The notes: generated by a model not told the origin, from the sequence alone. DNA of 29,953 nt from an uncultured Tessaracoccus sp. (GCF_943914565.1 NZ_CALUCN010000025.1:1-29953), one strand, 5' to 3'. Counted from the first letter of the stretch, positions 6,301-15,643 are shown. Made by a program: numbers and translations.

Positions 6301-7613
6301 GTCTCGTCGTGGCGGAGTGGCCGCAGCTCGTCGTGGCGCTGCTGTGCGCCGTGGTGGCGTGCGTGCTGGCCAGCGTCGAGGCCGCCGTGCAGTCCACGAC
6401 GAAGGGCCGGGCCGAGCGCCTCGTCGCGGAGGAGCCGACGAGGGCCAACCGTCGGATCGTCGACATCGCGCAGGACCCGGCGCCGACGATCAACTCGCTG
6501 ATGTTCGCGCGCATGGCCTTCGAGATCACCGCGATCGCGATCGCAGCCATGATCGCCCACGCGCACCTGGACCGCGACTGGATCCGGGTGCTGGTGACCG
6601 TCGCGATCATGCTGCTGGTGTCGTTCGTGCTGTGGGGCGTGGCCCCGCGCACGCTGGGACGCCAGCACCCCGTCGGCACGCTGCGGCTGTTCGGCTGGCT
6701 CGCGAGCGCCGTCACGACGGTGCTCAACCCGGTCGCGCAGCTCATGGTGCTGCTCGGCAACGCGCTCACGCCCGGGCGGGGCTACGCCGACGGCCCGTTC
6801 GCGACCGAGGCGGAGTTCCTCGACCTCGTCTCGCAGGCGGAGGAGCACGACGTGATCGAGGACCGCGAGTCCCGCATGGTGCGCTCGGTGTTCGAGCTCG
6901 ACGACACGCTCGTCAAAGAGGTCATGGTCCCGCGCACCGACATGGTCTTCATCCGCCACGACCACACCCTGCGCCAGATGCTGAGCCTCGCGCTGCGCTC
7001 GGGCTTCTCCCGCATCCCGGTGATCGGGGAGGACGTCGACGACATCCGCGGCATCGCCTACGTCAAGGACGTCAGCAAGCGGATCTTCGACTACCCCGAC
7101 GCCGAGCGCGGCGAGACGGTGTCGTCGGTGATGCGCACGGCCGAGTTCTGCCCCGACTCGAAGCCGGTGTCGCAGCTGCTGAAGGAGATGCAGCGCACCC
7201 ACTCGCACATGGTGGTGGTCGTCGACGAGTTCGGCGGCACCTCCGGCCTCGCCACGATCGAGGACATCCTCGAGGAGATCGTGGGTGAGATCGTCGACGA
7301 GTACGACCGTGAGGTACCCGCGGTCGTCGACCTGGGGGAGGGGCGGTTCCGCATCTCGTCGCGACTCTCCGTGAGCGACTTGGGGGACCTGTTCGACATG
7401 GACCTGGACGACCAGGACGTCGACACCGTGTGGGGGCTCATGGCCAAGCAACTCGAACTCGTGCCGATCCCGGGATCCCGCACCGTGCACGAGGGCATCG
7501 AGATGATCGCCGACCGCGCCATCGGCCGTCGGCACCAGATCGCCACCGTGCTCGTCCGGCGCATCGCCGACGAGGAGCCGGATGCCGACCAGGAGGAGGA
7601 CGACGATGACTGA
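6297..7613 (+). CDS. CNNM/CorC-type transporter-associated protein (hemolysin C family)
   Basis: A 438-aa protein with three parts: an N-terminal DUF21/CNNM membrane domain (about residues 5-170), a CBS-domain pair (about 200-325) introduced by EDRESRMVRSVFELDDTLVKEVMVPRTDM, and a C-terminal CorC_HlyC domain ending in a strongly acidic tail rich in E and D. VVVVDEFGGTSGLATIEDILEEIVGEI is the diagnostic second-CBS motif. Homologues are implicated in magnesium and cobalt efflux or tolerance; the 'hemolysin' name is historical. ATG 6297 overlaps the permease stop. The 3' end overlaps era by 8 bp and carries era's Shine-Dalgarno sequence within the acidic-tail codons (AGGAGGA). The family is secure; the transported ion is inferred. 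Confidence 0.92.
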   Translation: MSLVVAEWPQLVVALLCAVVACVLASVEAAVQSTTKGRAERLVAEEPTRANRRIVDIAQDPAPTINSLMFARMAFEITAIAIAAMIAHAHLDRDWIRVLVTVAIMLLVSFVLWGVAPRTLGRQHPVGTLRLFGWLASAVTTVLNPVAQLMVLLGNALTPGRGYADGPFATEAEFLDLVSQAEEHDVIEDRESRMVRSVFELDDTLVKEVMVPRTDMVFIRHDHTLRQMLSLALRSGFSRIPVIGEDVDDIRGIAYVKDVSKRIFDYPDAERGETVSSVMRTAEFCPDSKPVSQLLKEMQRTHSHMVVVVDEFGGTSGLATIEDILEEIVGEIVDEYDREVPAVVDLGEGRFRISSRLSVSDLGDLFDMDLDDQDVDTVWGLMAKQLELVPIPGSRTVHEGIEMIADRAIGRRHQIATVLVRRIADEEPDADQEEDDDD

Positions 7614-8526
7614 CCACCACTCCGGATTCGCGTGCATCGTGGGCCGACCCAATGCCGGGAAGTCCACGCTCACCAACGCCCTCGTCGGGGAGAAGATCGC
7701 GATCACCACGCCGAAGCCGCAGACCACCAGGCACCTGGTGCGCGGCATCGTCACGCGCCCCGACGGGCAGCTGGTGCTCATCGACACCCCCGGCCTGCAC
7801 AAGCCGCGCACCCTGCTCGGCGAACGCCTCAACACGATGGTGCACGACACCTGGACCGAGGTCGACGTGATCGCGGTCTGCCTGCCCGCCGACCAGAAGG
7901 TGGGGCCGGGCGACCGGCACATCCTGCAGGAGATCGCAGGGCTCCAGCGGCGGCCGACCCTCGTCGCGCTCGTGACGAAGATCGACCTCGTGCCCAAGGA
8001 CCGGCTGCTCACGCACATCGCCGCCGTCGACGCGCTCGGCAAGGAGCTGGGCACGGAGTGGGCCGCGATCGTGCCCGTCTCCGCCGTCTCGGGCGAGCAG
8101 GTCGACGTCGTGGCCGACGTGCTGCTCGAGCAGCTGCCCGAGGGTCCCGCGTGGTATCCCGACGGCGAGATCACCGACCAGCCGGAGGAACACCTCATCG
8201 CGGAGCTGATCCGCGAAGCCGCGATCGCGGAGGCCCGCGAGGAGCTGCCGCACTCGATCGCGGTCATGATCGACGAGATCCTGCCGCGCGAGGACCGCCC
8301 CGAGGACAAGCCGCTCACGGACGTCTACGCCACGATCATCGTCGAGCGCGACTCCCAGAAGGGCATCGTGATCGGTGCGAAGGGCGCCCGGCTGCGCGAG
8401 ATCGGCACGAACGCCCGCCTGCAGATCAACCGGCTGCTCGGCACCCGCGTGCACCTCACGCTGCACGTCAAGGTGCTGAAGGAGTGGCAGCGCGACGCCA
8501 AGCACCTGGGGCGGCTCGGCTTCTGA
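7606..8526 (+). CDS. era: GTPase Era
   Basis: A 306-aa GTPase that binds 16S rRNA and assists 30S subunit assembly. G1 is GRPNAGKST (residues 13-21), the G2 threonines lie in PQTTRH, G3 is DTPG, and G4 is TKID where many bacteria have NKxD; TKxD is usual in actinobacterial Era as I recall it. The C-terminal KH domain contains GIVIGAKGARLREIG, the GxxG RNA-binding loop. ATG 7606 gives the normal short N terminus before G1, with AGGAGGA 6 bases upstream, and overlaps corC by 8 bp. It is the last gene of the phoH operon and meets leuA tail to tail 10 bp later. Confidence 0.97.
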   Translation: MTDHHSGFACIVGRPNAGKSTLTNALVGEKIAITTPKPQTTRHLVRGIVTRPDGQLVLIDTPGLHKPRTLLGERLNTMVHDTWTEVDVIAVCLPADQKVGPGDRHILQEIAGLQRRPTLVALVTKIDLVPKDRLLTHIAAVDALGKELGTEWAAIVPVSAVSGEQVDVVADVLLEQLPEGPAWYPDGEITDQPEEHLIAELIREAAIAEAREELPHSIAVMIDEILPREDRPEDKPLTDVYATIIVERDSQKGIVIGAKGARLREIGTNARLQINRLLGTRVHLTLHVKVLKEWQRDAKHLGRLGF

Positions 8527-8540
8527 GGCCAGCGGCTCAG
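8523..8540. terminator. Possible bidirectional terminator hairpin between era and leuA
   Basis: CTGAG (8523-8527) pairs with CTCAG (8536-8540), with CC/GG inside after a bulged G. It spans the era stop and the leuA stop, so it could serve both converging transcripts. There is no T-run. Confidence 0.3.
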
Positions 8541-10270
8541 CGGCGTCGCAGGTAGCGGTTCACCGCGCTCAGGATTGCCTTCAGCGACGAGTTGGTGATG
8601 CTCGGGTCCACCCCGACGCCCCACAGCACCGCGGCGTCGTCGTCGGGCCCCAGCTCACACTCGACGTACGAGGCGGCCTGGGCGTCGCCGCCGGCCGTCA
8701 TCGCGTGCTCCTGGTAGTCCAGCACCCGGATGCGCAGCCCGGCTCGGGTCAGCGAGTCGATGAACGCCGAGACGGGGCCGTTGCCCTCGCCCTCGTACTG
8801 GACGTCGGTGCCGGTGTCGTCGTTCACGACGGTGGTCAGGCGGAACGTGCCGTTGGCGTCGGCCGACGAGACCCGGGTGAGCGACCAGTCGCCCTCGGTG
8901 AGGTACTCGCGGGTGAAGATGTCGTGGATCTGCTTCGCGCTGACCTCGCCACCCACCTCGTCGGTGTGCTCCTGGACGACGCGCGAGAACTCCATCTGGA
9001 GCCGCCGCGGCAGCTCCATGTTGAACTCGGACTTCATCAGGTAGGCCATGCCGCCCTTGCCCGACTGCGAGTTGACGCGGATGACCGCCTCGTAGTTGCG
9101 GCCGACGTCGTGCGGGTCGATCGGCAGGTAGGGAGCCTCCCACGCGATCTCGGAGACCGGCTTGCCCTGGGCCTCCGCCTGCCGCTCGAGGTCCTCGAGC
9201 CCCTTCTTGATCGCGTCCTGGTGCGAACCGGAGAACGCGGTGTAGACGAGGTCGCCCGCGTAGGGCTGCCGGGCGGGCACCGGGAGGCCGGTGCAGTACT
9301 CGACCGTGCGGCGCACGTCGTCGATACGAGAGAAGTCCACCATCGGGTCGACGCCCTGGCTGTAGAGGTTCAGCGCCAGCGTGACGAGGTCGACGTTGCC
9401 GGTGCGCTCGCCGTGGCCGAACAGGCAACCCTCGACGCGGTCCGCACCGGCCATCTGGCCCAGCTCGGCGGCGGCGACGGCCGTGCCGCGGTCGTTGTGC
9501 GGGTGGAGCGAGACCGCGACGTGCTCGCGGTTGCGCACGTGCCGGACGAAGTACTCGATCTGGTCGGCGTAGGTGTTCGGCGTGGACCGCTCCACCGTCG
9601 CGGGCAGGTTGAAGATGATCTCCCGGTGCTCGTCGGGCTGCCACATCTCGCTCACGGCGGTGCACACCTCGACGGCGTAGTCCGTGTCCGTCTGGGTGAA
9701 GATCTCGGGCGAGTACTGGTAGCCGAACTCCGTCTCGGGCAGGTAGCGGTCCGCCATGCGCATGACCTGCTCGGTGCCGAACACGGCGAGGTCCTTGCAC
9801 TCCTGCTCATCCATCCGGAACACCACGCGACGAAACAGCTCGGCCGTCGCGTTGTACAGGTGGATGGTGGCCCGCTTCGCCCCGACGAGGGACTGGGCCG
9901 TGCGTTCGATGAGGTCCGGGCGGGCCTGCGTGAGCACGGAGATCGTGACGTCGTCGGGGATGAGGTCCTCGGTGACGAGCTTGCGGACGAAATCGAAGTC
10001 GGTGCGGGACGCCGACGGGAACCCGACCTCGATCTCCTTGTAGCCGATCTCGGTGAGCAGCTGGAACATCCGCAGCTTGCGGCTGGGCGTCATCGGGTCG
10101 ATCAGGGCCTGGTTGCCGTCGCGCAGGTCGGTGCTGAGCCAGCGCGGGGCGTGCTCGATGCGGCGTGTCGGCCAGGTGCGGTCGGGGACGTCGACCGGTA
10201 CGAACGGCGTGTAGCGGTGCACCGGCATGGGCGTGGGCTGCTGCACGGGCTTGGGCTGGATGCGGGGCAT
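8537..10270 (-). CDS. leuA: 2-isopropylmalate synthase LeuA
   Basis: A 577-aa enzyme that condenses acetyl-CoA with 2-oxoisovalerate, the first committed step of leucine synthesis, in the cytoplasm. It is of the longer actinobacterial type: an N-terminal extension (about 40 residues), a TIM-barrel catalytic domain starting at WLSTDLRDGNQAL (DLRDGNQ, residues 48-54), the metal-binding H256-P-H258 with NDRG following, and a C-terminal LeuA dimer domain (from about residue 440) that binds leucine for feedback inhibition. ATG 10270 is preceded by CCGAGGAG, a good ribosome binding site. The gene is transcribed alone. Its leader (10271-10400) encodes a Leu-rich peptide and pairing segments that can hide this very binding site, so leucine probably also controls translation. 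Confidence 0.96.
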   Translation of the reverse strand: MPRIQPKPVQQPTPMPVHRYTPFVPVDVPDRTWPTRRIEHAPRWLSTDLRDGNQALIDPMTPSRKLRMFQLLTEIGYKEIEVGFPSASRTDFDFVRKLVTEDLIPDDVTISVLTQARPDLIERTAQSLVGAKRATIHLYNATAELFRRVVFRMDEQECKDLAVFGTEQVMRMADRYLPETEFGYQYSPEIFTQTDTDYAVEVCTAVSEMWQPDEHREIIFNLPATVERSTPNTYADQIEYFVRHVRNREHVAVSLHPHNDRGTAVAAAELGQMAGADRVEGCLFGHGERTGNVDLVTLALNLYSQGVDPMVDFSRIDDVRRTVEYCTGLPVPARQPYAGDLVYTAFSGSHQDAIKKGLEDLERQAEAQGKPVSEIAWEAPYLPIDPHDVGRNYEAVIRVNSQSGKGGMAYLMKSEFNMELPRRLQMEFSRVVQEHTDEVGGEVSAKQIHDIFTREYLTEGDWSLTRVSSADANGTFRLTTVVNDDTGTDVQYEGEGNGPVSAFIDSLTRAGLRIRVLDYQEHAMTAGGDAQAASYVECELGPDDDAAVLWGVGVDPSITNSSLKAILSAVNRYLRRR

Positions 10271-10275
10271 GGGAT

Positions 10276-10362
10276 CTCCTCGGTCTGGTCCTGGACGCGC
10301 CGGCGCGTGAGCGACACCGCAGCGAGGAGGCCGGCTGTCAGGAAGACTGCGCCTCGCTGCGG
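10276..10362 (-). promoter_or_regulatory. leuA leader: mutually exclusive stems controlling the ribosome binding site
   Basis: In the minus-strand RNA, CCGCAGCGAGG (10362-10352), inside the leader-peptide ORF just after its Leu codons, is perfectly complementary over 11 bp to CCTCGCTGCGG (10327-10317). The overlapping segment CTCCTCG (10329-10323) is instead complementary to CGAGGAG (10282-10276), the leuA Shine-Dalgarno sequence. The two pairings share bases and cannot form together. Stalling at Leu codons would leave the first arm free and the binding site open. Translation to the stop would cover the first arm and let the binding site be sequestered. Between them is a perfect 14-bp palindrome, ACGCGCCGGCGCGT (10295-10308). 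No terminator-type T-run is seen, so control is probably at translation. Confidence 0.65.
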
Positions 10363-10388
10363 CTGCCAAGGAGAAGCCTGTGCGTCAT
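10338..10388 (-). CDS. leuL: leuA leader peptide
   Basis: A 16-codon ORF encoding MTHRLLLGSRSEAQSS, with three consecutive leucine codons CTT-CTC-CTT at positions 5-7. CTT is a rare choice in such a GC-rich genome, which fits a sensor of charged leucyl-tRNA. The ATG at 10388 lies 7 bases after the -10 box TATGTT, so it should be translated leaderlessly; an ATG at 10400 overlaps that -10 box and is less likely. The stop is 67 bases before the leuA start codon. Leader peptides with Leu runs ahead of leuA are known in actinobacteria; this one was recognised from its own sequence and position. Confidence 0.75.
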   Translation of the reverse strand: MTHRLLLGSRSEAQSS

Positions 10389-10395
10389 GCGATTC

Positions 10396-10424
10396 AACAT
10401 AGTCGACCGATCGGATGCAGGGAA
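10396..10424 (-). promoter_or_regulatory. Promoter of the leuA leader
   Basis: On the minus strand, TTCCCT (10424-10419) and TATGTT (10401-10396) are separated by 17 bases. TATGTT matches four of six consensus bases, including the key A2 and T6. The predicted start coincides with the A of the leader-peptide ATG at 10388. Confidence 0.5.
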
Positions 10425-10499
10425 GGGGTTGTCTCAGGATCGGGACGATGCGTCGTCGGCGTCGGAGCACGTCCGCGACCCGGGAGCTGGACGGCCGAA

Positions 10500-10519
10500 A
10501 CTACGACGCGTTGTAGTGT
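10500..10519 (+). promoter_or_regulatory. Citrate synthase -10 box overlapped by an 18-bp palindromic operator candidate
   Basis: ACTACGACGCGTTGTAGT (10500-10517) is palindromic at 8 of 9 positions. It overlaps the -10 box TAGTGT (10514-10519), which lies 7 bases before the ATG at 10527. A dimeric regulator bound here would block the promoter; which one is unknown. Confidence 0.5.
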
Positions 10520-10526
10520 TCGAGGC

Positions 10527-11881
<1,355 letters not shown>

Positions 11882-11885
<4 letters not shown>

Positions 11886-12685
11886 GTGGCGACGACCGGC
11901 GGGGACGCACGCTGACCGTGCGAGACGGGAACCAGCCCCTGATGCGGCTGCTCCACGAGCAGCTCGCACGGCCGTCCGAGGAACTCGTCTGGCAGGTTGC
12001 GCTGGGTGAGGTGGCGGCCTCGTTGCCCCCGATGGGGCCGGAGCCGTTCGATCCGTTCGCGCGAGCCGGGGTCCCGGACGTCGACGTGCCTCCGCACGTG
12101 CAGGAGCTGTGGTCGCGGCCGTTCCAGGTTGGCCAGCAGATCGAGCTCGGCACGCCGGGGTTTCGGCAGGTCCCGACAGGACCCGTCACGCAGCCGTCGT
12201 CCCAGGGCCGGTGGTGGACGCTGCCCCAGGTGGGCGATGGCGCGGCGTGCCTGGAGACGACGGCCGGCCCCTTCCTTGGAGCCCCGAGCGTGGCGGCGTT
12301 CGGGATGGAGGACGCGCAGATCCAGACCGGTCCCGAGTTCTTCGAGGACTTGACGTGGCGCGCCGTCGAGCCGGTGTTCGAGCCGCGCGTGTACGAGATC
12401 GACGGGCCCGAGGCCTGGTGCCGGTTGATCGACCGATTCCCGGGCACGGTCGCACGCTCGGGCCGGGGCCGTGGGGACTCGTGGCTCACACAGTGGTTCC
12501 CCGGACGCGTGATCCACGAGCCGTACTGGCCCGACGTTGCCGAGCAGGTCGACGTGGTGCACCTCACGCAGATGGCGTACCTGACATGCGCCTACGCTCC
12601 GATCCCCTACCGGGACGGGGTGACGACCGTGACGGGGTGGGGCCCTGACCTCGCCGTCTGGCTCCGGCACCCGAGGCAGGGCTGA
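11882..12685 (+). CDS. Conserved protein of unknown function, coupled to citrate synthase
   Basis: A 267-aa, Trp- and Pro-rich soluble protein without signal peptide or membrane helices. Its ATG overlaps the citrate synthase stop (ATGA), so the two are probably co-translated. The C-terminal part (EPYWPDVAEQVDVVHLTQMAYLT, then TVTGWGPDLAVWL) resembles a pattern I associate with uncharacterised actinobacterial proteins that end in a 'VHLTxxGYLT...GWxPDxxxWL' block, but no named domain is recognised. GDSWLTQWFPG and the acidic WPDVAEQ are the densest conserved-looking segments. No catalytic motif can be pointed to. It is convergent with uppS; the 28-bp gap holds only a repeated ACGGTCAGG (12685-12693, 12710-12718). 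No function is proposed. Confidence 0.75.
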
Positions 12686-12713
12686 CGGTCAGGCGGGTTG
12701 GACTCGCGCACGG

Positions 12714-13478
12714 TCAGGCCGAGCCGAAGCGGCGGTCCCTCGTCGCGTACTGCTCGACGGCCGCCCAGAGATCGCGGCGGTCGAAGTCGGGCCAGAGGCG
12801 GTCGAGGAAGATGAGTTCCGCATAGGCGGACTGCCAGAGGAGGAAGTTCGACGTGCGCTGCTCGCCGGAGCTGCGCAGGAACAGGTCCACGTCGGGGATG
12901 TCCGGCTCGTCGAGGAAACGCTGGAACCGGGCCTCGGTGAGGCGTTCGGGATCGAGCTGCCCTGCGGCGGCACGGCGCGCGATCTCGCGGGCGGCGTCGA
13001 CGATCTCGGCGCGTCCGCCGTAGTTGACGCAGAACTGCAGCGTCAACGTCGAGTTGTCGCGGCTCATCTCCTCGGCCACCTCGAGCTCCTTGATGACCGA
13101 CGCCCACAGCCTCGGTCGCCTGCCCGCCCAGCGGATCCGCACCCCGAGGTCGTTCAGCTCGTCGCGCCGACGGTGGATCACGTCGCGGTTGAAGCCCATG
13201 AGCCAGCGCACCTCCTCGGGCGAACGCTTCCAGTTCTCGGTCGAGAACGCGTAGGCCGAGAGGTACGGGATGCCGAGCTCGATCGCGCCGTGGATCACGT
13301 CGAGCAGCGCGCCCTCGCCGCGTGCGTGCCCCTCGGTGCGCTTCAACCCGCGCTGTTTCGCCCACCGCCCGTTGCCGTCCATCACGATCGCCACGTGGCG
13401 GGGCAGTGCCGTGCGCGGCAGCGACGGGGGCGTGGCACCGCTCGGGTGCGGGGTTGGACGTCGACGAGGCTCTGGCAT
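12714..13478 (-). CDS. uppS: Isoprenyl transferase (undecaprenyl/decaprenyl diphosphate synthase, cis type)
   Basis: A 254-aa cis-prenyltransferase that makes the polyprenyl carrier lipid for cell-wall synthesis. The catalytic aspartate is D34 in IVMDGNGRWA, followed by RGLKRTEGHARGE, the AFSTENWKRS motif, and the C-terminal LRSSGEQRTSNFLLWQSAYAE block that binds isopentenyl diphosphate and magnesium. The N terminus before the core is basic and Pro-rich (MPEPRRRPTP), as is common in actinobacteria. ATG 13478 is chosen because TACGCT lies exactly 6 bases upstream; a longer ORF to 13562 would run into the recO promoter. It is divergent from recO (76 bp between starts). The product chain length cannot be told from sequence. 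Confidence 0.94.
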   Translation of the reverse strand: MPEPRRRPTPHPSGATPPSLPRTALPRHVAIVMDGNGRWAKQRGLKRTEGHARGEGALLDVIHGAIELGIPYLSAYAFSTENWKRSPEEVRWLMGFNRDVIHRRRDELNDLGVRIRWAGRRPRLWASVIKELEVAEEMSRDNSTLTLQFCVNYGGRAEIVDAAREIARRAAAGQLDPERLTEARFQRFLDEPDIPDVDLFLRSSGEQRTSNFLLWQSAYAELIFLDRLWPDFDRRDLWAAVEQYATRDRRFGSA

Positions 13479-13484
13479 GCGTTC

Positions 13485-13490
13485 AGCGTA
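13485..13490 (-). promoter_or_regulatory. Candidate -10 box of uppS
   Basis: TACGCT on the minus strand, 6 bases before the uppS ATG at 13478, fits TANNNT and a leaderless transcript. No good -35 box is seen. Confidence 0.4.
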
Positions 13491-13542
13491 GCGGGGCCGG
13501 GCGATGCGGGGCCTCGACGCCGCGCGACTTGGGCCACGGCCA

Positions 13543-13548
13543 TAGGCT
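13543..13548 (+). promoter_or_regulatory. Candidate -10 box of recO
   Basis: TAGGCT lies 6 bases before the recO GTG at 13555. The divergent uppS -10 box is 52 bases away, so both promoters share one short region. Confidence 0.4.
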
Positions 13549-13554
13549 GGTGAG

Positions 13555-14277
13555 GTGCCCACCTACCGTGATGAAGCCGTCGTGCTGCGGACCCACCAGC
13601 TCGGCGAGGCCGACCGCATCATCACGTTCCTCACCCGCGCCAACGGCAAGGTTCGGGCCGTGGCCCGGGGTGTGCGGCGCAGCTCCTCGAAGTTCGGCAG
13701 CCGGCTCGAGCCGTTCAACCACGTCGACGTGCAGCTCGCCGAGGGTCGCGGCTCGCTCGACGTCGTGGCACAGGTGGAGAGCATCCGCCCCAGTGAGCTC
13801 GGCGTCGACTACACGCGGTTCACCGCGGCAGAGGTGCTCGTCGAGACCGCCGACCGGCTGGTGGCGGAGGAGCGCAGCCCGGCGAGGGCGCAGTTCCAGC
13901 TGCTCGCCGGCGCGCTGTGGGCGCTGGAGAAGGCCAGACACCCGGCCGCGCTGATCGTCGACTCCTACCTCCTGCGGGCGATGGCGATCGCCGGCTACGG
14001 CGTCGCGATCGAGGAGTGCGGGGGCTGCGGACAGCGTGAGGTGTCGTGGTTCTCGCCCCGTGCAGGTGGTGCCAGCTGCACGAACTGCAAGGACCCGGGG
14101 GCGATGCGATTCGACGAGACGGCGCGGCGGCACACCGGGGCGCTGCTGTCCGGGGACTGGCAGGTGGCGGAGGCCACCGCCACCGACGTGGCCCGGCACG
14201 TCGACGCGATCGTCGTCGCGACGACGACGTGGCACCTCGACCGCGCGCTGCGCTCGCTACCCTTCTTCGAGCGCTGA
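13555..14277 (+). CDS. recO: DNA repair protein RecO
   Basis: A 240-aa recombination mediator that anneals single strands and loads RecA with RecF/RecR. The N-terminal OB fold starts with YRDEAVVLRTHQLGEADRIITFLTRANGKVRAVARGVRRSSSKFG, the family hallmark. The C-terminal helical part carries a four-cysteine zinc site, C155, C158, C175 and C178 (CGGC and CTNC). GTG 13555 places the OB fold directly at the N terminus and has TAGGCT 6 bases upstream instead of a ribosome binding site. The last 21 bp overlap the 3' end of the convergent zur gene. Confidence 0.95.
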   Translation: MPTYRDEAVVLRTHQLGEADRIITFLTRANGKVRAVARGVRRSSSKFGSRLEPFNHVDVQLAEGRGSLDVVAQVESIRPSELGVDYTRFTAAEVLVETADRLVAEERSPARAQFQLLAGALWALEKARHPAALIVDSYLLRAMAIAGYGVAIEECGGCGQREVSWFSPRAGGASCTNCKDPGAMRFDETARRHTGALLSGDWQVAEATATDVARHVDAIVVATTTWHLDRALRSLPFFER

Positions 14278-14676
14278 GGCCTCCGCCTCGGCCGAGCACC
14301 TGGCGCAGAGCCCGAAGATCTCGAGCTCGTGGCCCTCGTCGGTGAACCCGTGCTGCTGGGCGACGTGGTGTGTCCAGCGCTCGACGGCGTCGGCCTCGAT
14401 CTCGACGGTGAACGCGCAGTTGCGGCACACGAGGTGATGGTGGTGCCCCGGGCTGCAGAACCGGTAGCTGGCCTCACCCTCGGGGTTGCGCACGACGTCG
14501 ACCTCGCCGCCGTCGGCCATCGACTGCAGGGCACGGTAGACGGTGGCCAGTCCCACCTTGTCGCCCACCTCGCGCAGCTCGGCGTGCACCTGCTGCGCGG
14601 TCTTGAACTCGTCGCTGCCCGAGAGCAGGTCCCGAACAGCAGCGCGCTGCCAGGTGTTGCGCCTAGTGCTCGTCAA
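14257..14676 (-). CDS. zur: Fur-family metal regulator, probably the zinc uptake regulator Zur
   Basis: A 139-aa Fur-family repressor. The winged helix spans NTWQRAAVRDLLSG to GLATVYRALQSMADGGEV (the TVYRAL recognition helix), then FCSPGHHHHLVCRNC supplies the regulatory histidines and the first structural Cys pair, and GLCARC the second pair. Zur rather than Fur is inferred from its place as last gene of znuA-znuC-znuB-zur. The TTG at 14676 is preferred: GGAG (14686-14683) sits 6 bases ahead and the protein then begins TSTRRNTWQR as in homologues. It overlaps the end of znuB by 14 bp. An ATG at 14724 would add 16 residues and overlap znuB by 62 bp. It probably represses its own operon through the box over the znuA start. 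Confidence 0.88.
   Translation of the reverse strand: MTSTRRNTWQRAAVRDLLSGSDEFKTAQQVHAELREVGDKVGLATVYRALQSMADGGEVDVVRNPEGEASYRFCSPGHHHHLVCRNCAFTVEIEADAVERWTHHVAQQHGFTDEGHELEIFGLCARCSAEAEASALEEG
14273..14292. terminator. Hairpin over the converging recO and zur stops
   Basis: GCTGAGGC (14273-14280) and GCCTCGGC (14285-14292) pair over 8 bp (one T-G) around the loop CTCC. The recO stop lies in the first arm and the zur 3' coding end crosses it. It is a plausible bidirectional terminator, though no T-run follows. Confidence 0.35.
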
Positions 14677-15643
14677 AGTGATCTCCGTGCTTCGCGTGGC
14701 GATGACCGTCGTGCACGTAATCATAGTGGTCCCCGTGCTGGATCCGGGGCAGGTCGCCCGGGTGCGAGTCGTCGTGGGGCTCGGCGGGCTCGTGGGGGAT
14801 GTGCCCGTGGTCCTCGACGTAGGGCACGAACCGCCACGGCCGGCGCAGGTACTTCCCCAGCGGCCAGGCCAGCGCCATCATCGCGATCGCCGCGACGACG
14901 ATCGTCGCCCCGGGCGCGGTGTCGAGGTGGAACGAGCCGAACACCCCCACGAGCGCTGCGAGGACTCCGAAGGCCATCGCGCCGGCGAAGGTCGCGCGGA
15001 AGCCCACGAAGCACTGCTGGCTCGTGGCGACGGGGATGATCATGAGCGCGGAGATGAGCAGCAGCCCCACCGTGCGCATCGAGATGGTGATCGCGACGGC
15101 GGCCAGCACGACGATGAGCAGGTTCAGCGTGCGCGTCCGCAGCCCCAGCGTGCGGGCGTGTTCCTCGTCGACGCTCACTGCGAAGAGGCGCGGCGCCAGT
15201 CCGATCGTGAGCGCGAGCATCGCGACGGCGAGCACGACGATCACGACGATGTCGGCGTTCGTCACCGACGTGAGCGAGCCGAACAGGAAGCTGCTCAGCC
15301 CCGCCGCGCCCTGACCGGCCACGCCGGCCATGAGCACGCCGGCGGCCAGTCCGCCGTAGAACAGGATCGCGAGCCCGAGGTCTCCCGACGCCCGGCCGCT
15401 CTGCCGCAGCAACTCGACCCCGACGGCGCCCAGGATCGCCGTCACGATCGCGACGGGCAGCGGCGCCTGCCCGGTCATGAGCGCGAAGCCGACGCCCATG
15501 ATCGCGACGTGTCCCAGCCCGTCGCCCAGGAGGCTCAGCCGCTTCTGGACGATGTAGACGCCGACGCTGGGTGCGAGCAACCCGCTCAGCAGGGCGGCGA
15601 CGAGGGCGCGCTGGAAGAAGGGCAGGGCGAGGATGTCGGTCAT
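14663..15643 (-). CDS. znuB: Zinc ABC transporter permease ZnuB, with histidine-rich tail
   Basis: A 326-aa inner-membrane subunit of the ABC-3 metal permease family with about eight hydrophobic segments. LLSGLLAPSVGVYIVQKRLSLLGDGLGHVAIMGVGF near the start is the family signature, and MRTVGLLLISALMIIPVATSQ is the conserved late segment. It forms the channel for zinc delivered by ZnuA. Unusually, about 45 residues after the last helix are rich in His, Asp and Glu (for example HGDHYDYVHDGHRHAKHGDH), a likely cytoplasmic metal-binding tail. ATG 15643 overlaps the znuC stop (ATGA). The stop lies 14 bp inside zur. Zinc rather than manganese is inferred from Zur and from the His-rich regions in the operon. 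Confidence 0.93.
   Translation of the reverse strand: MTDILALPFFQRALVAALLSGLLAPSVGVYIVQKRLSLLGDGLGHVAIMGVGFALMTGQAPLPVAIVTAILGAVGVELLRQSGRASGDLGLAILFYGGLAAGVLMAGVAGQGAAGLSSFLFGSLTSVTNADIVVIVVLAVAMLALTIGLAPRLFAVSVDEEHARTLGLRTRTLNLLIVVLAAVAITISMRTVGLLLISALMIIPVATSQQCFVGFRATFAGAMAFGVLAALVGVFGSFHLDTAPGATIVVAAIAMMALAWPLGKYLRRPWRFVPYVEDHGHIPHEPAEPHDDSHPGDLPRIQHGDHYDYVHDGHRHAKHGDHFDEH

Noticed and set aside
6087..8318. Long minus-strand open frame (743 codons) opposite corC and era
   Set aside because: It is a GC-driven shadow of two clear genes; its translation is repetitive in His, Arg and Asp and fits no family.
10295..10308. Perfect palindrome ACGCGCCGGCGCGT considered as a terminator
   Set aside because: It has no loop and no T-run, and lies between the leuA leader stems and the ribosome binding site; kept only as part of the leader description.
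8705..10402. Long plus-strand open frame (565 codons) opposite leuA
   Set aside because: Antisense shadow of leuA with low-complexity Val/Asp/Arg composition and no motif; leuA is certain.
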